Notes: generated from the letters alone by a model not told the origin. Numbered from the stretch's first letter, positions 25,024 through 38,200 are shown. The stretch: DNA of 64,000 bases from Trebouxia sp. TZW2008 (GCA_002118135.1 BDIU01000009.1:211001-275000); one strand, 5' to 3'. Program-made: numbers and translations.

Positions 25024-28000
25024 CTATGTGCTGTACATCTTTTCATTACTGCTCATCTCAGTCAAGTCATGCATGAAAGTGGTAGAGTTTTGCACGCTGG
25101 TGCCTCCTAGCACAAATTTCGTGCCTGAAGCCCAACCCTCATGTCTTTCACTCTGTGCATTCAGCTCAGACACAACCCTAGCTTCTTCATATGTTGTGCC
25201 CCCAACTATGAAAATGATGATCAGCTTAGGTGGCTGCACTTTTGCCGGCTGAGCTGGAATGAGTGTCTTGTCAACAGTCGGGTACTCGCTATCCTTCAGG
25301 CGACTCTTTGCAGCCGCCTCCAAGGTTTGCATCAGCAGTGGCGTGTGCTGAGTGTACACATTCTCTACACCCTGCAGCACATGTGCAGCAGTGGTTCTGA
25401 TGGCAATGGTACACTGCAAGCAGCTGAAGCCTCTGGTTTGCTATACATGCTATTTTGTTCCTGGAGACAGGCAGCAAGGGCCAGCCTTGAGAGTGTGGCA
25501 GGTGGGCGCTGACAACACAAGGCAATGCAATGCAATGTAATGCAATCCAATGCATGCCTGATTTGCGCGCAACACTGTCAGACACGAATATGAGCATGCC
25601 ATGCGGAGCCAGATTGCATAGTGCATGCAAAGCATTCCCACCATGCCTCCTTTCCAAGCAATCAAGCAATCTGAAGTGCATGTTGTGCCATGTGACCCAC
25701 CTTCAAATTCTGCTTCGCCAAAGTGGCAAAGCGCGATGAGAAGGTCATGTCAGAGAACAGGTCTCCAACCCGCTTCTCCTGGCCGCAGTTCAGCAGCAAT
25801 GTGCGTACTAAGGCAAGCTGTTGCCGTGGTGTTCCAGCCTCCTGCAGCAGACAAACTCAATGTTATGATGCAACAGTTAGAATCATCACTGAAAATGTCC
25901 TTGCATCAAACTGCACTGTCCACTTGTGTTTTTTCCGGGACTCCTGGCCGGAGTTGAGCAGTAAGGTGCGCACTAAGGCGAGCTGTTGCCGCGGTGTTCC
26001 AGCTTGCCGCAGCAGCCAGACTTGTTGTCGACACCATTTGTGACTCATGCAAATGCAATCTCTACGGCAGCCTGAGAGGGTATTGAAATGGCTGCATGTA
26101 AACATGACGTCCCATCACAGTCCCTCTCAGCTTCAATATCTAGTAATGTGAGCCCTTGGGCAAGCAGCTGACGTGGTGTTCAGGGCTCCTGCAGCAGCCA
26201 GAATGACCATTGATGCTCTCCATGCCGAAACTCCCACGGGACAAGTTGCTTTGACCTTTCTCCACTGTGACCAGTCAACTGTCGTCAATTCCTGTCAAAA
26301 GACACTGTTAGCTATGTTGAACAACAATTGACATCACATTTGCATAAGTCATAATCCAAATAGCGTCCGTCTGTCACAACGAGCACACAACAGACTGTTG
26401 CACGAGAGACACAGCTTGTGAATCCAGGTGAATACATGCGCTGTGTCATTCATGCAACAGTTGTTTATGTGCTAGCCCAGCACCATTTTGGGCAATGACA
26501 CTGATGCCACAAACAAAATCAGGAACAAACAGAGGGAGAGTAGAGCAGCAGAGAGGAGCAGTAGGTCAAAAGCAGGTCAAGTGTTGTCTTGCTTTGGCCT
26601 TGAAGCAGCATTGGCTGCAAGCTGGTAACAAGCAGACATGGCTCGGGTTGGCATGCAAGTCAACACATAAATTACACAGCCATTGTCCCTGCAACATTTT
26701 GTGATGCTGAGTGATACTGATGCGGTTGCTCAAGAAATTTACGGCGTCTACAACAGCAATGGCAACAGATTTTGCCACCTTCTCCGCATGAATGCCTTGA
26801 ACAATAAGGTCTGCCAGATTCTAGAATGAGCAGTCTAAAATTGTGCTACAACAATCACACTGGGCTGCCTTCACAGTCATATGTATGATCCAGGAAAGCA
26901 AGAGCAGGTTGATGCAGAGTACGGCGCGCCTTGCTTAGACTAGAATCAGCAGTCTCAAAAAAAGGATTGAAACCGATGTCATCCTATTTACATATAGAGA
27001 ACTCCAGGTGTGATCTGCAAATCTCGTTCCCAGAACAAAGACCAAATGGAAGCTGTTTGTGGACGGGTTGAAAATAAGCTATTGTACCTGAAGCCTCTGC
27101 AGAAGGTCTGAGGTCTGTGCTCTGCCCTCCCTCTCATACCGCAGGGCAAACAGCATCACCAGACGCACCCTGCACATGCCACAACTGACATAAAACTTGG
27201 CCAATTGTTGCCCCCTAATGTTACAGTTCATCGGGTATCCAAATCGGAAAAACTTGCAATTGTATTGTTGTCAGGGGGGTTAATTATGTTGTAGGGATCA
27301 GGGGTTCAAGGTTTTTTTTGCGCTTCCTATGGTAGGAATCAAAATCCGATAAGGTTTAACACAGGGGATTGATGACAGCATCATGCATCCGGCTTGACAA
27401 CGACCTCATGCATGCATCATTACAACAAGCCGCACCTGTCAGCAGCCATGATTTTTTGACCAGCAATGAAAGAAACAATACTGTCATGCATGTAGCTGCT
27501 GTAGTGACAGAGCATCCTTGTCAGCATGTTGAAGTCTTGAACCAATGGTGCGGTCAATGCTTAGGCACGCAATTACGTGTTTTCCTAATCGTGCAGTTGT
27601 ATTGACAGCTTCATGCACGGCAATGGATGGAAGCCTTCATACCAAATACTGAACTGATCGCATCATTTTCTGCACTCAGTTGGAAATCGAGTCGAGCTGG
27701 TTTGTCACCAATGCAAAATGGTGACAGGGCGCACTTGTCAGCACCTGTGAGTCCTCAGCCAGTGATGAGGCCAATGAAGTTCTTGTGCAAATAGCTGGAC
27801 GGTTGCTGCATGCATGCAATTTTATGACCCATGCGACTTGACGGGAGCCTGATGCATGCATCTGAATTGATAGCTTGATTGGTGTCAAGGCATACTTGTC
27901 AGCATCTGTGAGTCCTGAACCAGTGATGAGCCCAATCATAGCTTGCATGCAGTTTGATAGCAGCTTTGTGCATAATCTCATGATCAGTCACGATAGCCTC

Positions 28001-31000
28001 ATGCAGGCAGCTTGAAAACACGGCCTACTTGTCAGCATCTGTGAGTCCTGGACCAGTGACGAGGCCGATGATGGCCTCATAGTGCTGCATGAGGTTGCTG
28101 GAGCTGCAAGCAACCTCCTGCTCCATGCTGGACACCTGCAACCACATGTAACTACTTACTTCGCGCAAAAAAATATTGAGCATACCTCTGTGTACAGAAC
28201 TGCATTGGAGTGTGCAGAGATGTCTCACAAAATTTTGCAAACGCATGTCACAAAGTGCGCTGCAGACAGCATACATAGCAGCCCTCGGATTGGAGATAGC
28301 AACAAGCGAGCCAAGCAACATATCTATGCTCATATCAATGCACAACCATCTGCAAAGGTGTGTGCATGGTTGGATGATGCATGACAAGGACTGCACATTC
28401 ATGAGCAAATGTGTCCTGATTGTGGAATGGCATCTCGACCAGACTCAGCATGTCATGCGTAACATAAGTATTTGAGGGTGTTTGCCATAGACTGCCTGAA
28501 TCTCATGGACAGTTGATTATTGTCCTATGTGGCACATGCGATCAGCCTTTTGACTGGCAAAAGCATGTAAAACTACATCCTCACTCTTTTTCAAACGATG
28601 AGGAGTCTTTTTAGCACTGCAAATGTATAGAGAAAGCACCTGCATGAGTGTGCGTGTGTCCACCAGGCGCGATAGCTCGCTCATGATGGTGACATGCTTG
28701 CCAGCATTTCTCTGGGCAGCACTGAACTCGCTGAAGTTCTCCACAAAGTTCTGCAACACAAAAGGCCTCGTCATCATTGCCAGAAAGGCCATTGAACAAA
28801 ACAGGCAGGGAATGTTGAGGCGCGCGGAACCCACAAAAACTCTGTACAAAGTTCAGCATCAGAAAACGTGTTATTGCATACACCAGATACACTATTCTAT
28901 GAGACAGTCAGTCATGATGGTGACATGCTTGCTGGCATTTCTCTGAGCAGTGCTGAAGTCGCTGAAGTCTCTCCACAAAGTTCTGCAACACAAAAGGCCT
29001 CGTCATTGTTGCCAAAAGGACATTGAACAAGAAAGGCAGGAAATGTTCAGGCACACGGAATTCACAAGCTCTCCACAAAGTTCTGCATCACAAAGTGTGT
29101 CGCTTGCAAACACCAGACACAAAATTCTATGAGACAGTCAGTCATGATGGTGACATGCTTGCCAGCATTTCTCTGAGCAGCACTGAACTCGCTGAAGTTT
29201 CTCTACAAAGTTCTGCATCACAACAGGCTTTGTCATACATGACATACACGACAGACTACAAGAGAGGGAGTCTCTATGACAGCATGCTTGCCGGCATTTC
29301 CTGAGCAGTGCTGAACTTGCTCAAGTCTCCATAAGACTCTGCATTGTACCAGGCTGTGTCAAAGAACGAGACCAGAAATGAGCTTTGGCCTGTAAAGTTG
29401 GTGGGCACATTGCCGCAGCTGCCGGACAGAGGCTGAGAAGCGTACTACAAGCCATCAGATGCGTAGGCTGTGAAGGAGCATCATGTAGCGTATCGATCGA
29501 AGACACACGTCAAAGTTGAACAATGCAAATCAATAGTGTCTTGAAGTCTGGGAGAAGTGCAACAAAGGTGTCAGGAATTGAGAAATTGCTGCAGCTGCAG
29601 CAGCAGTGCTGCAATACTGCTGAGAAGCTGTTCAACAAGGAAGAGCTGTGCAAGACATGTCACTATTGGGCAGAGGCAGCAGACGACAGGCTGAAAGGAA
29701 CAGGGAATGATTGATAACAGAGAACAAAAAGACATATCACAGTGGTGCCACATCTTGATCTGGCACCATTGTTGTCTGTGACAAAGCAGGTCCCATGGTC
29801 AGGCTGTCAGTCTGAGCAATGAACAATCCAAGCATTCAGCAATCTTGGCATCACATCAAAGAATGCTGCTAATTGATCACGGTAGTCCTGTAGGGACATT
29901 GCGCAGAACAGGTTGAAAGCAATTTGCAGTGACGACAAGCTTGCATGTTTCAGTACAATGTCTGTCGAGACTTTTGATCTTGCCAATTGACAAGCAGCTC
30001 TTGTACCACAAACTGCTGCCTGTTGATGCATTCTGTGCTACAAAACAGATATAACTTATGACAGCTGGCACACAAAAAGAGAATGACAGGCTGAAAGGAG
30101 CATGGATTGATTGGTAACAGACAACATGGTGGACGCCAAATCACGGTAGTGACGAACATCTTGATGTGGCATCAACTGTTGTCTGTGACCAAGCAGGTCC
30201 CATAGTCAGGCTGTCAGTCTGGGCAATGAACCATCCAAGCATTCAGCGTGTTTTGATACAATGTTGGCTGAACATCACGTGTAAGGTAGACAATGTGCAG
30301 GATTAGCACAGGTGCAAACTCCCTTTTGCAGGCCCAATAAGCGTGTGTGTGTCAACACAGTGTCTGTTGTGCGTTTTGATCTTGCCAATTGACAATTGTG
30401 CTGCTCCTGCACAATTAACAACGCTTGCTGCCGCTTGGCGGAATGCAGTACTGTGCTGCAAAAGCAACAGCTGATCAGCTGGTATGATTGATGGCTAAGT
30501 TGAGCGTCATTGATGCAAATGTTGCCTGCATAGACAAAATAAAGCCACATGACTTGAGCTGAAACAGACAGGTGCAGTCACTTCTTAAGTGTCTTGTGCA
30601 CCATATAGCTTGTCCACTCGCTGTATGTATGCTGAGTGATGACAGGTGATACCCTGAGGCAAACCTGCATGTCTGCAGTTGAGTCGATGCGCTTGGAGTT
30701 GTTACAATGTTTCAGGAACCCGTCTTTAAGCTCTTTGACTCAATGTCGCCAAAATTGGCATACATACTGATTGTGCGTTTGATAAATGCTGCAAGCGGTC
30801 ATTTGGAGGCAGACCTGCATGTCTTCAATTGTGTTGATGCGCTTGGAGTTGTTGCTCTGTTTCTGAAATTCGTCCACAAGCTCCTTCACAGCTGACCCAA
30901 TGTCGCCAAAGTTGGCATACATGTTCTTACGGAAGAAGTCATCTTGCCTATAGCTCAGCACTGCTTCCTGAAAGTCCTTCTTGACCTGCACAGAAAACAC

Positions 31001-33922
31001 AGAAAGTGCAGTTGCTGACTGCAAAAGCTGATTCAGCAAAATGCAAAGCAAGTCGCAAAGGAGCAAAACAAGATAGCTGAGCACTGCTTCCTGAAAGTCC
31101 TTCTTCGACTACACAGCAACCACAGAAATTGCAGTTGTTGACTGCAGAAGCTGATTCAGCAAAGCATGAAGTCGGGTGCACAAGAGCAACATGGCATAGC
31201 TCAGCACAGCTTCCTGAAAAGCCTTCTACACAGCAAACATTGCAACACCTCAATCTCCAGAGCAAGGCCAAAGATTATGTTGGAATTGCAATCAGGGTTG
31301 TTGACTGTGAGCAAAAGTTCATGAAGCTCAAGCTGAGACAGGTTGCTGAGGAGCCTTCCGCTTTGTGCATGCAAATCTTACAACATCAATGCAATGTGTG
31401 TAGTAGTGCGTGCTGATGGAAGTTGATTGACTCCTTAATCACAAAAATATATGTGCCTTGGGGCTGAATCGGCACACAATGAGTTTTATTATGATTGTCA
31501 TGATTTTCAGGATACTGTACATCAAACTGACGAGGGAAGATGACCTACGCCTGGTATGTGTGACAGGTCGACCCTATTGGTTTCCAACCCTATGAGCTCA
31601 TGAACCATAGCCTGGTAGGTCCACTGAAGCAGCAGAGGGGTGACAGGGTCATCCTTTCTGTCCAGGATAAGCACTAGGGGCGAGGCCTCCTGCCCTCGTG
31701 CCCCAAAGTCAAACAGCCCTCGCTCCTCCACTGTTGTCAGATGGTGCAGCGACTGTGCTAGCTTCTCACAAGCCTCACTGTTGCGCTGATACCTGTGCAT
31801 AAAGGGAATTCACAGAAATTGGCTGGACAGCTTGGTGATACAATCAGCACAGCAAGAACGCAAATTTTTTTGTCTTGTGGCATTGTCATGGGACTTTGCT
31901 GTACTTTGAAGCAAATGGGAACCTAAAGTCAAAGAGCCCTTGCTCTTCAACAGTTGTCAGATGATGAAGCGACTGTGCTAGCACAAGCTTCGCTGTTGCG
32001 CTGGTACCTACACATGGAGTGAATCCACAGTCAGACTTGGCTTGAAAACCTGGTGTTACAATCAGTGCAAAAAGGAGCGGCTCTTGAGTGTTGCCAAAGC
32101 CAAACAGCCCTGGCTCCTCTACATGTGTCAGATGGTGCAATGACTGCGCCAGCTTCTCACCAGCTTCCCTGTTGCGCTGGTACCTATACATGGCTGAGAT
32201 ATGACCTGTCAGCATGTGCAATCGTATATGATGACGATTGCAGAAGCCATGCCTGACCCCTGCCAGGTGTTTGCCAGCTTTCAATTGCAAGTGCTGTGAA
32301 CGGTGCTGCTGTGATGAGCTGTCACTGCTTCAGCCTGCTTGTATCATTTGCGTTTGCTCGCTACCTAACTGCTGCTGCTGCTGCTGCTGCTGCTGCGGTT
32401 TGATCTCATGTGCCGTCTGTGGTGCTTCAGCTGAAACTACTTGCCTGAGTGGGCATATCTGACTGCTGCTCATGCACGCCTTCCCCAACTTTTCAACAGG
32501 GCCGAGCCATGACAACTGTAGACAAGCTTTTGTCCTGTACATCTTGCAAGGTATGCAATGCTAAACTAACAGCAGCACACTAAAATTGCATACATCACCG
32601 TTTTACTGCAAGATTGCTATGATTGCAAAAGCACTACATCATTGTGTTTGAGCTTTGTAAGGGTAAACAACAAAACATGCCTGATGTTGAAGCGCCTGCG
32701 CAGGGACAGCGTCAAGGATGCCAGTCCTTCTGTCATGCGGGTGACAGCATCTGTGCTGTTGGCATAGTCCCAGTTGAAGGGCTGCAACACGACATGCGGC
32801 CGAGGCAAGGGTATGCAGAAGTGCTGTGGGTCCATGACCACAAAGTCACCAAAGAATTCCTGCACCTGTTCACAGAAAACCAATACAAGCCTCAGATATC
32901 TACAATACATTGCAGCTAAGCAAGTGATGGCATAGTCCCAGTTGAAGGGTTGCAACACGACATGTGGCCGAGGCAAGGGTATGCAGAAGTGCTGTGAGTC
33001 CATGACCACAAAGTCACCAAAGAATTCCTGCACCTGCAAACAGAAACACATGTGCTTGTCTCAGAAATATGCAAAGTGGTGCAGCTAAGGAGGCAGCTCA
33101 ATGCTTGTATTGGCAGCAGAAGAAGTCTTTGGACCTGTTTACCAAGCATGTGATAACTGATGATTGTGATGCAGCCACGCAGGTACGGTCTCAATGATGG
33201 GATGGTAGGCCTTGTCAGACGTACAGGCTTGTCCAACAGCTGTTTAGCAGCTGTATTGTTGTACCTGTGCAACCAACTCCTTGCTGTCACCCTCAGCCAG
33301 ATCTTGAAGCCGCATGTCTTCCACACGGTTTGTAAAATCTGCACACAGCAACAGCCTGATTGCACTTGCATGGATGTGATGTTGCAGACATTTTGCATGT
33401 TGTGATGACAATGTTTTGATTTGCATGAATGTGTTAAGCAGACTCAGACCTTACTGACACCCTGGGAGTTGCTGGTATTACAAGGTGCGCAGGCTGTGTT
33501 TGTGGCAAGGCAAGCAACAAAGCAAACTGAGCACTGACTGACCGGTACTCACACATATTGTAAGACCCATAGCACGGCTCCCTGAGCTCTCTGCGCAGCC
33601 TGGCAATGTTCTCGCGTGTTGGCCGCACAAAGCACACTGCCTGCGTGCCACGAAGAGCTTGGTAGGGATGGCGGGTGCATAGCAGCTGAGTATGCCCTGC
33701 ATTGAAGGTAGCCTTTCTGCTTGCCTTCAGGTGCACAAGCGGATCTCTCTTGTCAGCATCCAGTCTTTCGACCAGGTAAACTTCTTGCTCTAGGATTTCA
33801 GATTGGCTGTAGACAGTGCTGACAATCCTTGTCGTGTCAGCATCCAGTAGCAACACCTTCATGCCTGGGATCTCCTTCAGCATCCTGTCGACGTAGTATC
33901 GAACAACAGTAGCTAAGTCCAT
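25024..33922 (-). CDS. VPS45: VPS45, Sec1/Munc18 family vesicle-fusion regulator
   Basis: SM protein that binds syntaxin-type SNAREs and controls trans-Golgi to endosome fusion (family knowledge). Exons in order: 33922-33725, 33640-33553, 33338-33265, 32865-32681, 31792-31549, 30985-30815, 28750-28640, 28135-28029, 27169-27088, 26820-26743, 25841-25701, 25371-25024. They sum to 1827 bases, 608 residues, close to other VPS45 proteins. Markers in order: MKVLLLDADTTRIVSTVYSQ, EVYLVERLD, VCFVRPTREN, VQEFFGDFVVMD, LVLILDRKDDPVTPLLLQWTYQAMVHELIG, FRKNMYANFGDIG, KHVTIMSELSRLV, MEQEVAC, LVMLFALRYE, GVENVYTQHTPL, FIVGGTTYEEA and FVLGGTSVQN. Two introns need GC-AG splice sites (donors at 33724 and 32680). 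Introns are full of decayed exon copies. The last residues after HDLTEM are not conserved. Confidence 0.93.
25935..26020 (-). repeat. Decayed copy of VPS45 exon at 25841-25701
   Basis: Matches the exon start (encoding AGTPRQQLALVRTLLLN) well, but diverges after CAGGAG and lacks a usable continuation. A fainter copy is near 26170-26205. Confidence 0.85.
27720..27960 (-). repeat. Two decayed copies of the VPS45 exon end at 28029
   Basis: The plus-strand text ACTTGTCAGCATCTGTGAGTCC (28025) recurs with changes at 27730 and 27890, each including the donor region and about 50 bases of exon. Offsets are about 138 and 160 bases. Confidence 0.85.
28815..29345 (-). repeat. Serial decayed copies of VPS45 exon 28750-28640
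   Basis: Blocks reading CATGATGGTGACATGCTTGC then AGTGCTGAA.TCGCTGAAG and CACAAAGTTCTGCA on the plus strand occur at about 28913, 29142 and, weaker, 29275. Further acceptor-side fragments lie at 28830-28865 and 29065-29100. These are copies of the KHVTIMSELS-coding edge and its acceptor, now frame-broken. Confidence 0.87.
30655..30760 (-). repeat. Decayed copy of VPS45 exon 30985-30815
   Basis: AACCTGCATGTCTGCAGTTG, GATGCGCTTGGAGTTGTT and CAATGTCGCCAAAATTGGCA match the exon end (30811-30915) in order, with deletions. Includes the donor. Confidence 0.85.
31030..31235 (-). repeat. Two decayed copies of the acceptor edge of VPS45 exon 30985
   Basis: GCTGAGCACTGCTTCCTGAA plus AGTCCTTCTT recurs at 31075-31115, and GCTCAGCACAGCTTCCTGAA at 31198-31230, each with flanking intron text (CACAGAAA.TGCAGTTG.TGACTGCA) matching 30984-31040. 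Confidence 0.87.
31915..32195 (-). repeat. Two decayed copies of VPS45 exon 31792-31549
   Basis: The segment encoding YQRN..A.EKLAQSLHHLT with its acceptor recurs at about 31925-32012 and 32095-32187 on the plus strand (AGATGATGAAGCGACTGTGC and AGATGGTGCAATGACTGCGC). The first lacks several codons; both lose the rest of the exon. Confidence 0.87.
32369..32396. repeat. CTG trinucleotide repeat in VPS45 intron
   Basis: Nine consecutive CTG units on the plus strand. Apparent Cys- or Gln-rich ORFs here are repeat artefacts. Confidence 0.95.
32925..33033 (-). repeat. Nearly intact in-frame duplicate of VPS45 exon 4
   Basis: Repeats the first about 105 bases of exon 32865-32681, including its acceptor, with very few changes (VVMDSQHF against VVMDPQHF). 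After NWDYA the copies diverge and no donor is clear, but the frame stays open for about 20 codons and runs into the real exon. Offset is 168 bases. The youngest of the exon duplicates seen here. Confidence 0.9.
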
Positions 33923-35278
33923 GCTGACGAAAACCAAGACTCCTAATGTTCACGGTACTGAGCTGCCGGGATCTTTAATGTATTTGCAGTGATCTGGTAT
34001 CTACCGCCCAAATCAGATCCACTTGCTGGCGCATAGCTGGCGGCAGCATCGAAACGATACAGTCCACAGGCGTGATCGGCCTGTGATTTGCGTGAGAAGC
34101 CGCTAACAGCTGACTATGTCAGTGAATGCTTGGTTGGAAGTCACAGACTGGCAGTGACGGGGTTTGCTAGAAGATCGCAATGTGCGCAACGACTGACAGT
34201 TTCTACTGGTTGCTCTAGACTGGTGACTACACCGCGATGACCGCTGCACACGGCAAGGACATCATGAGCAAAATGCAAAAGCTGCATCGTCACGGACGTA
34301 CAGACTCAAGGAACGCTGCTCAATGCTTGCATTGAGTGTCAGAGTTTCTCATGCCGATACTTTCATCTTGTAGCCATGGCTACCCAGCTCTGGCTAGATG
34401 TATGTCCCATCGACTTCCTCTGTATAGGAGGATGCATGTCTCTGTCCACGTTTCAGACTCCAAATGTGCCCTTTTGCCAAGGACCACAGTCATTGTGATG
34501 GACATTGCAGGCGCATTGTCTTCAGCTGAAATCATATAGAACCTGATGCAAGTTAGCGGGCACGTCTTGCCCTTGCTTGTGGCAGATGGTCATACGTTCC
34601 ACATGACTTATGCTATGCATCAAGTCGTGGAGTCTCAATAGTGTAGGCTGTTACACTTCTTGAGAGGAAGCTCAGATCAACATGCGGTCAACGTGAGCAC
34701 ATTACTTGCATGACCAGGCCATGCACACACAATACCTGCAAATCCTTGGCAGCAAAGGAACCCATACGTCATCCCAGGGGCCCCCATGTCTGACCCCTAA
34801 AGTGGCTCTGCATTGAAGTCATTTAAGCTGCCTCATGACAACGACTGCGGCAGCGCAGTCTAGACGACCTTGTCTGGTGCACTCAAATGCAGTGGAACAA
34901 TTGAAGATGCTGCTGCGTCCCAGCAAATTCAGACAGCGTCCAGTTTGTTGTGTGCGTCTTGACTTTGCTGCAGTTGCTTGATCAGCATGCTGACCTTTCA
35001 TCGTCCGCTTGATTGAGTTTGACGGAGATGCCCTCGCCGGCTGCGCAGCCGGTGTAAGCAGGAGTACCGGTGGCGTAGCATGCAACGCGTTGGTATATGC
35101 AGTCAACTCAACGCGAAGCCTTCGAAAGCACGCATCTTACACCTGCAGTGTTGGCGACGGCCCTCTTCAGGCCGTCAGCTGCACAATAGAAAACATCGGG
35201 CGGTGTCAAGGAGCATCACAACCTGTTCTACGTCCAAAGACGCAACTCTCAGGCTATTTGGGTGAGACTGACAAAGTC
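33923..35278. other. Divergent promoter region of VPS45 and CDPK
   Basis: 1.36 kb between the VPS45 start and the first in-frame ATG of the kinase. The kinase frame is open back to about 34994 without an ATG. An upstream non-coding or short coding exon is possible, for example one starting at the ATG at 34219. No other gene is supported. Confidence 0.35.
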
Positions 35279-38200
35279 ATGACTTCGAGCCAAGCATTGA
35301 AATACCAGCTGAAGATCAACACGACTTTCGGCAGGTACCGACAAGACTTCGAATCTAGATATGAGGTCAAAGACAAGGTCGGCTCTGGAAGCTTTGGCAC
35401 CGTTTACAAGGTTGTCAGCAAGCAGACAGGCGAAGAGTAAGCACATCTCCTTTTTTCACGACAAGTGCACCTGCTTTCAAGTCTCAGATGCATACTCTAC
35501 TGCTCACATGCTTGTGTGCCATTGTCCTCATTCAAGCACGGCACTGCAGGCACAGCATGCCACAACAAGACAAGCTTTCAACATGTATGCATGAACTTTC
35601 CCGACCAGGTCATCCACAATTCAGCAGCTGGCATAATCTGACATGATGCTGCATGCTTGTATATTGTCACGCTCTTGCATTAGCTGGCGCCTCAACAGAC
35701 TTTCTGTGTTCACCATTCACATGCACCTCACACGCTACAGCATGATCATTTCGAGCTTGAAGGATGCATGTTGCACATAGCAGGTGCAAGTTGTTCAGTC
35801 GTTCATACTTAATCTTGACTGATTGCTGTCCTGCTGCAGGTTTGCGGTCAAAAAGATCGCAAAGCGTTTTGACCCGAACACATACATGGAGCCAATGTTT
35901 GCACGGCGCATACAGCATGAAGTGGACATCTACAATCATATAGGTCAGTGAATTTTTGACCTTGCGCGCGCACTTGTGTGCAGAAGATTGCATGGCCGAG
36001 CAGCATGCACCTGGCAACCAAGCAAAGTTGCACAATCAGCTTCATTCTGCTGTTACTCCTGGAAATGCAACTCTCTTCCTCAAGGTTTCACAGTGCGTGA
36101 CAAAGTGATCTTCCAAGGCCCAACAATAAAAACGCCAGATGCACTCATGCATCCTATACATACAGCAAGTGCAAACAATCTGCCAGCTGTGCAAATTTGC
36201 TGTGCATTGCCACCAACCTGACCGAAATTCAATAAATGATTACATAGCATTGTCAACTCAGGCAGGTCCTTGGATGTGACGCACTTGTATGGTGCATAAG
36301 AACACAGCACAGGTGTGATGCTGGTCATGTAGATGCGCATTATCACCAAACTTGCCAGCCTGCAGCAAATCACAACACAATTTGTCAGTGCAGGCAATTC
36401 GTTGAATGTGGCAAAGCTATATGGTGCACGTGAGAACAGTGTCCGTGTGCTGCGGGGTATGGAAATGTACAGTGGGAGAGATGTGCATGATCACCAAGCT
36501 TCCAATCACCCTCAACATCAGCAAACTACAAAATGCATTGTCTTTGCAGGCAGGTCGTTGAATGTGGCATACTTGTACGGTGCATATGAGGACAGCAAGA
36601 GTGTGATGCTGGTGATGGAGATATGCAGCGGGGGAGAAATGTGGAATCGAGTGCGCCGTGGCAGGTACAGCGAGAAAGGTGCCCATTGACATTCAGACAG
36701 TGCAACAAGACCACTCTGTATATTTCTATCGACATGGCGCATGCAGCACGAGAGGTGCCTCTGCTGTCCAATCCATTCCTCTTTATGCATGTGAAATTGT
36801 TGCAGGACAGCGAGGAAGGCGCTGGTTGACATTTGCCAAGTGCAACGATGTTACTCTGTGCTATTCCCTGCTTTACTGTATTGCCCCTGTGCTATGCCTG
36901 AGCCTCATCATCTCCATCATCCCAAGGTCACCTGCATTGAGGGGAGGGAGGTGTGCACATTCTTGATCATGTGTATGAAGCAGTATAAAGTCAGCTGCTG
37001 TTGTGCCCGCATGCATGCTTTATGACTCGATTGTGTAAGCGGGCTGCTGCTGCTCACACAGGGGCTTCCTTTACACCACCTGACAGCGTAGACAATCTGT
37101 CCTTGTTTGTCACTGCATTCCGCCCCACCACTGTCAATGAGGCTGTCTGACACATTGCACTTGCTGCCCAATATGTCACCATGCATGCAGCTAATGTTTC
37201 ATGTTTCTGCCTGCAGACGCCGCCAATGCAACCCGCGACGTCCTGAGGACCATAGCGCAATGCCACTCCCGCAATGTGCTCATACGTGATGTGAAGCCTG
37301 ACAACTTCCTGTATCTGACTGCTGATGATGAGGCGCCTCTGAAAGCCATTGACTTTGGGCTTGCACAGTACTGCAAGCCAGACGAGAGCTTGAGAGACAG
37401 AGCAGGTGCTTGTCATGAGTCAAGCAGACATGTTCAGTGCATTGTATGTATGTGCGGCCAATTTTGGTGTGCACCTTGATGAGGCCAATTGTGAACAAAG
37501 TCTCAGCAGTTGGCCACATGATGCTGATGCTGTGTCAGTTCATATTCACGGTGTCGTGTGAATCTCAAGTTGATTCAGTACCTCAGAAGTGCAGCAATAT
37601 CCTGTGAAACATCATCTGCCTGTATGGATAGGCCACAGCACAGCACAGCACAGCACAGCACAGCACAGCACAGCATCCAATTGCGCTGTGTAGCCAACAC
37701 CCACTGTATCAGAGCAAGATGCATAAACCTGCATATGGTGAAGCATAGCCATCATCAGCCAGCATCAATTGTTAATCTACACTATATTCTGTGGATGCAG
37801 GCACAGCAATCTACATAGCACCTGAGGTGCTGAAGCAGAAGTATGGTTTGCCCTCAGACCTGTGGTCAGCTGGTATCATAGCTTACCAGCTGGTAACAGG
37901 CCGTTTGCCCTTCTCTGGAGAAGAAGGAGAAGAGGTCAGCACACGCTTTATGGAGAAGCAGCAGTTTGACCACAAGGTACAGAAAATCTCCATGTTTAGC
38001 GAATGCCAAATGAGGTTCATGAGATGAGGTTGTTGTCATTCTGAACACAACGTTGCAGGAGGTCAGGGCGGTGCTGTATGCTGCGCTGGATTCAGAAGCC
38101 CAACTCAGTAACCTCTCAATGCAAAGACTTGGTCCATAGCCTGCTGCAGTGCCATTTTACTGTACAACCTTTCTTTTTCTTGTCATTCTGCCTCCACTTC

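Noticed and set aside
32238..32462. Cys-rich ORF with a run of Cys
   Set aside because: Produced by translation of the CTG repeat inside a VPS45 intron.
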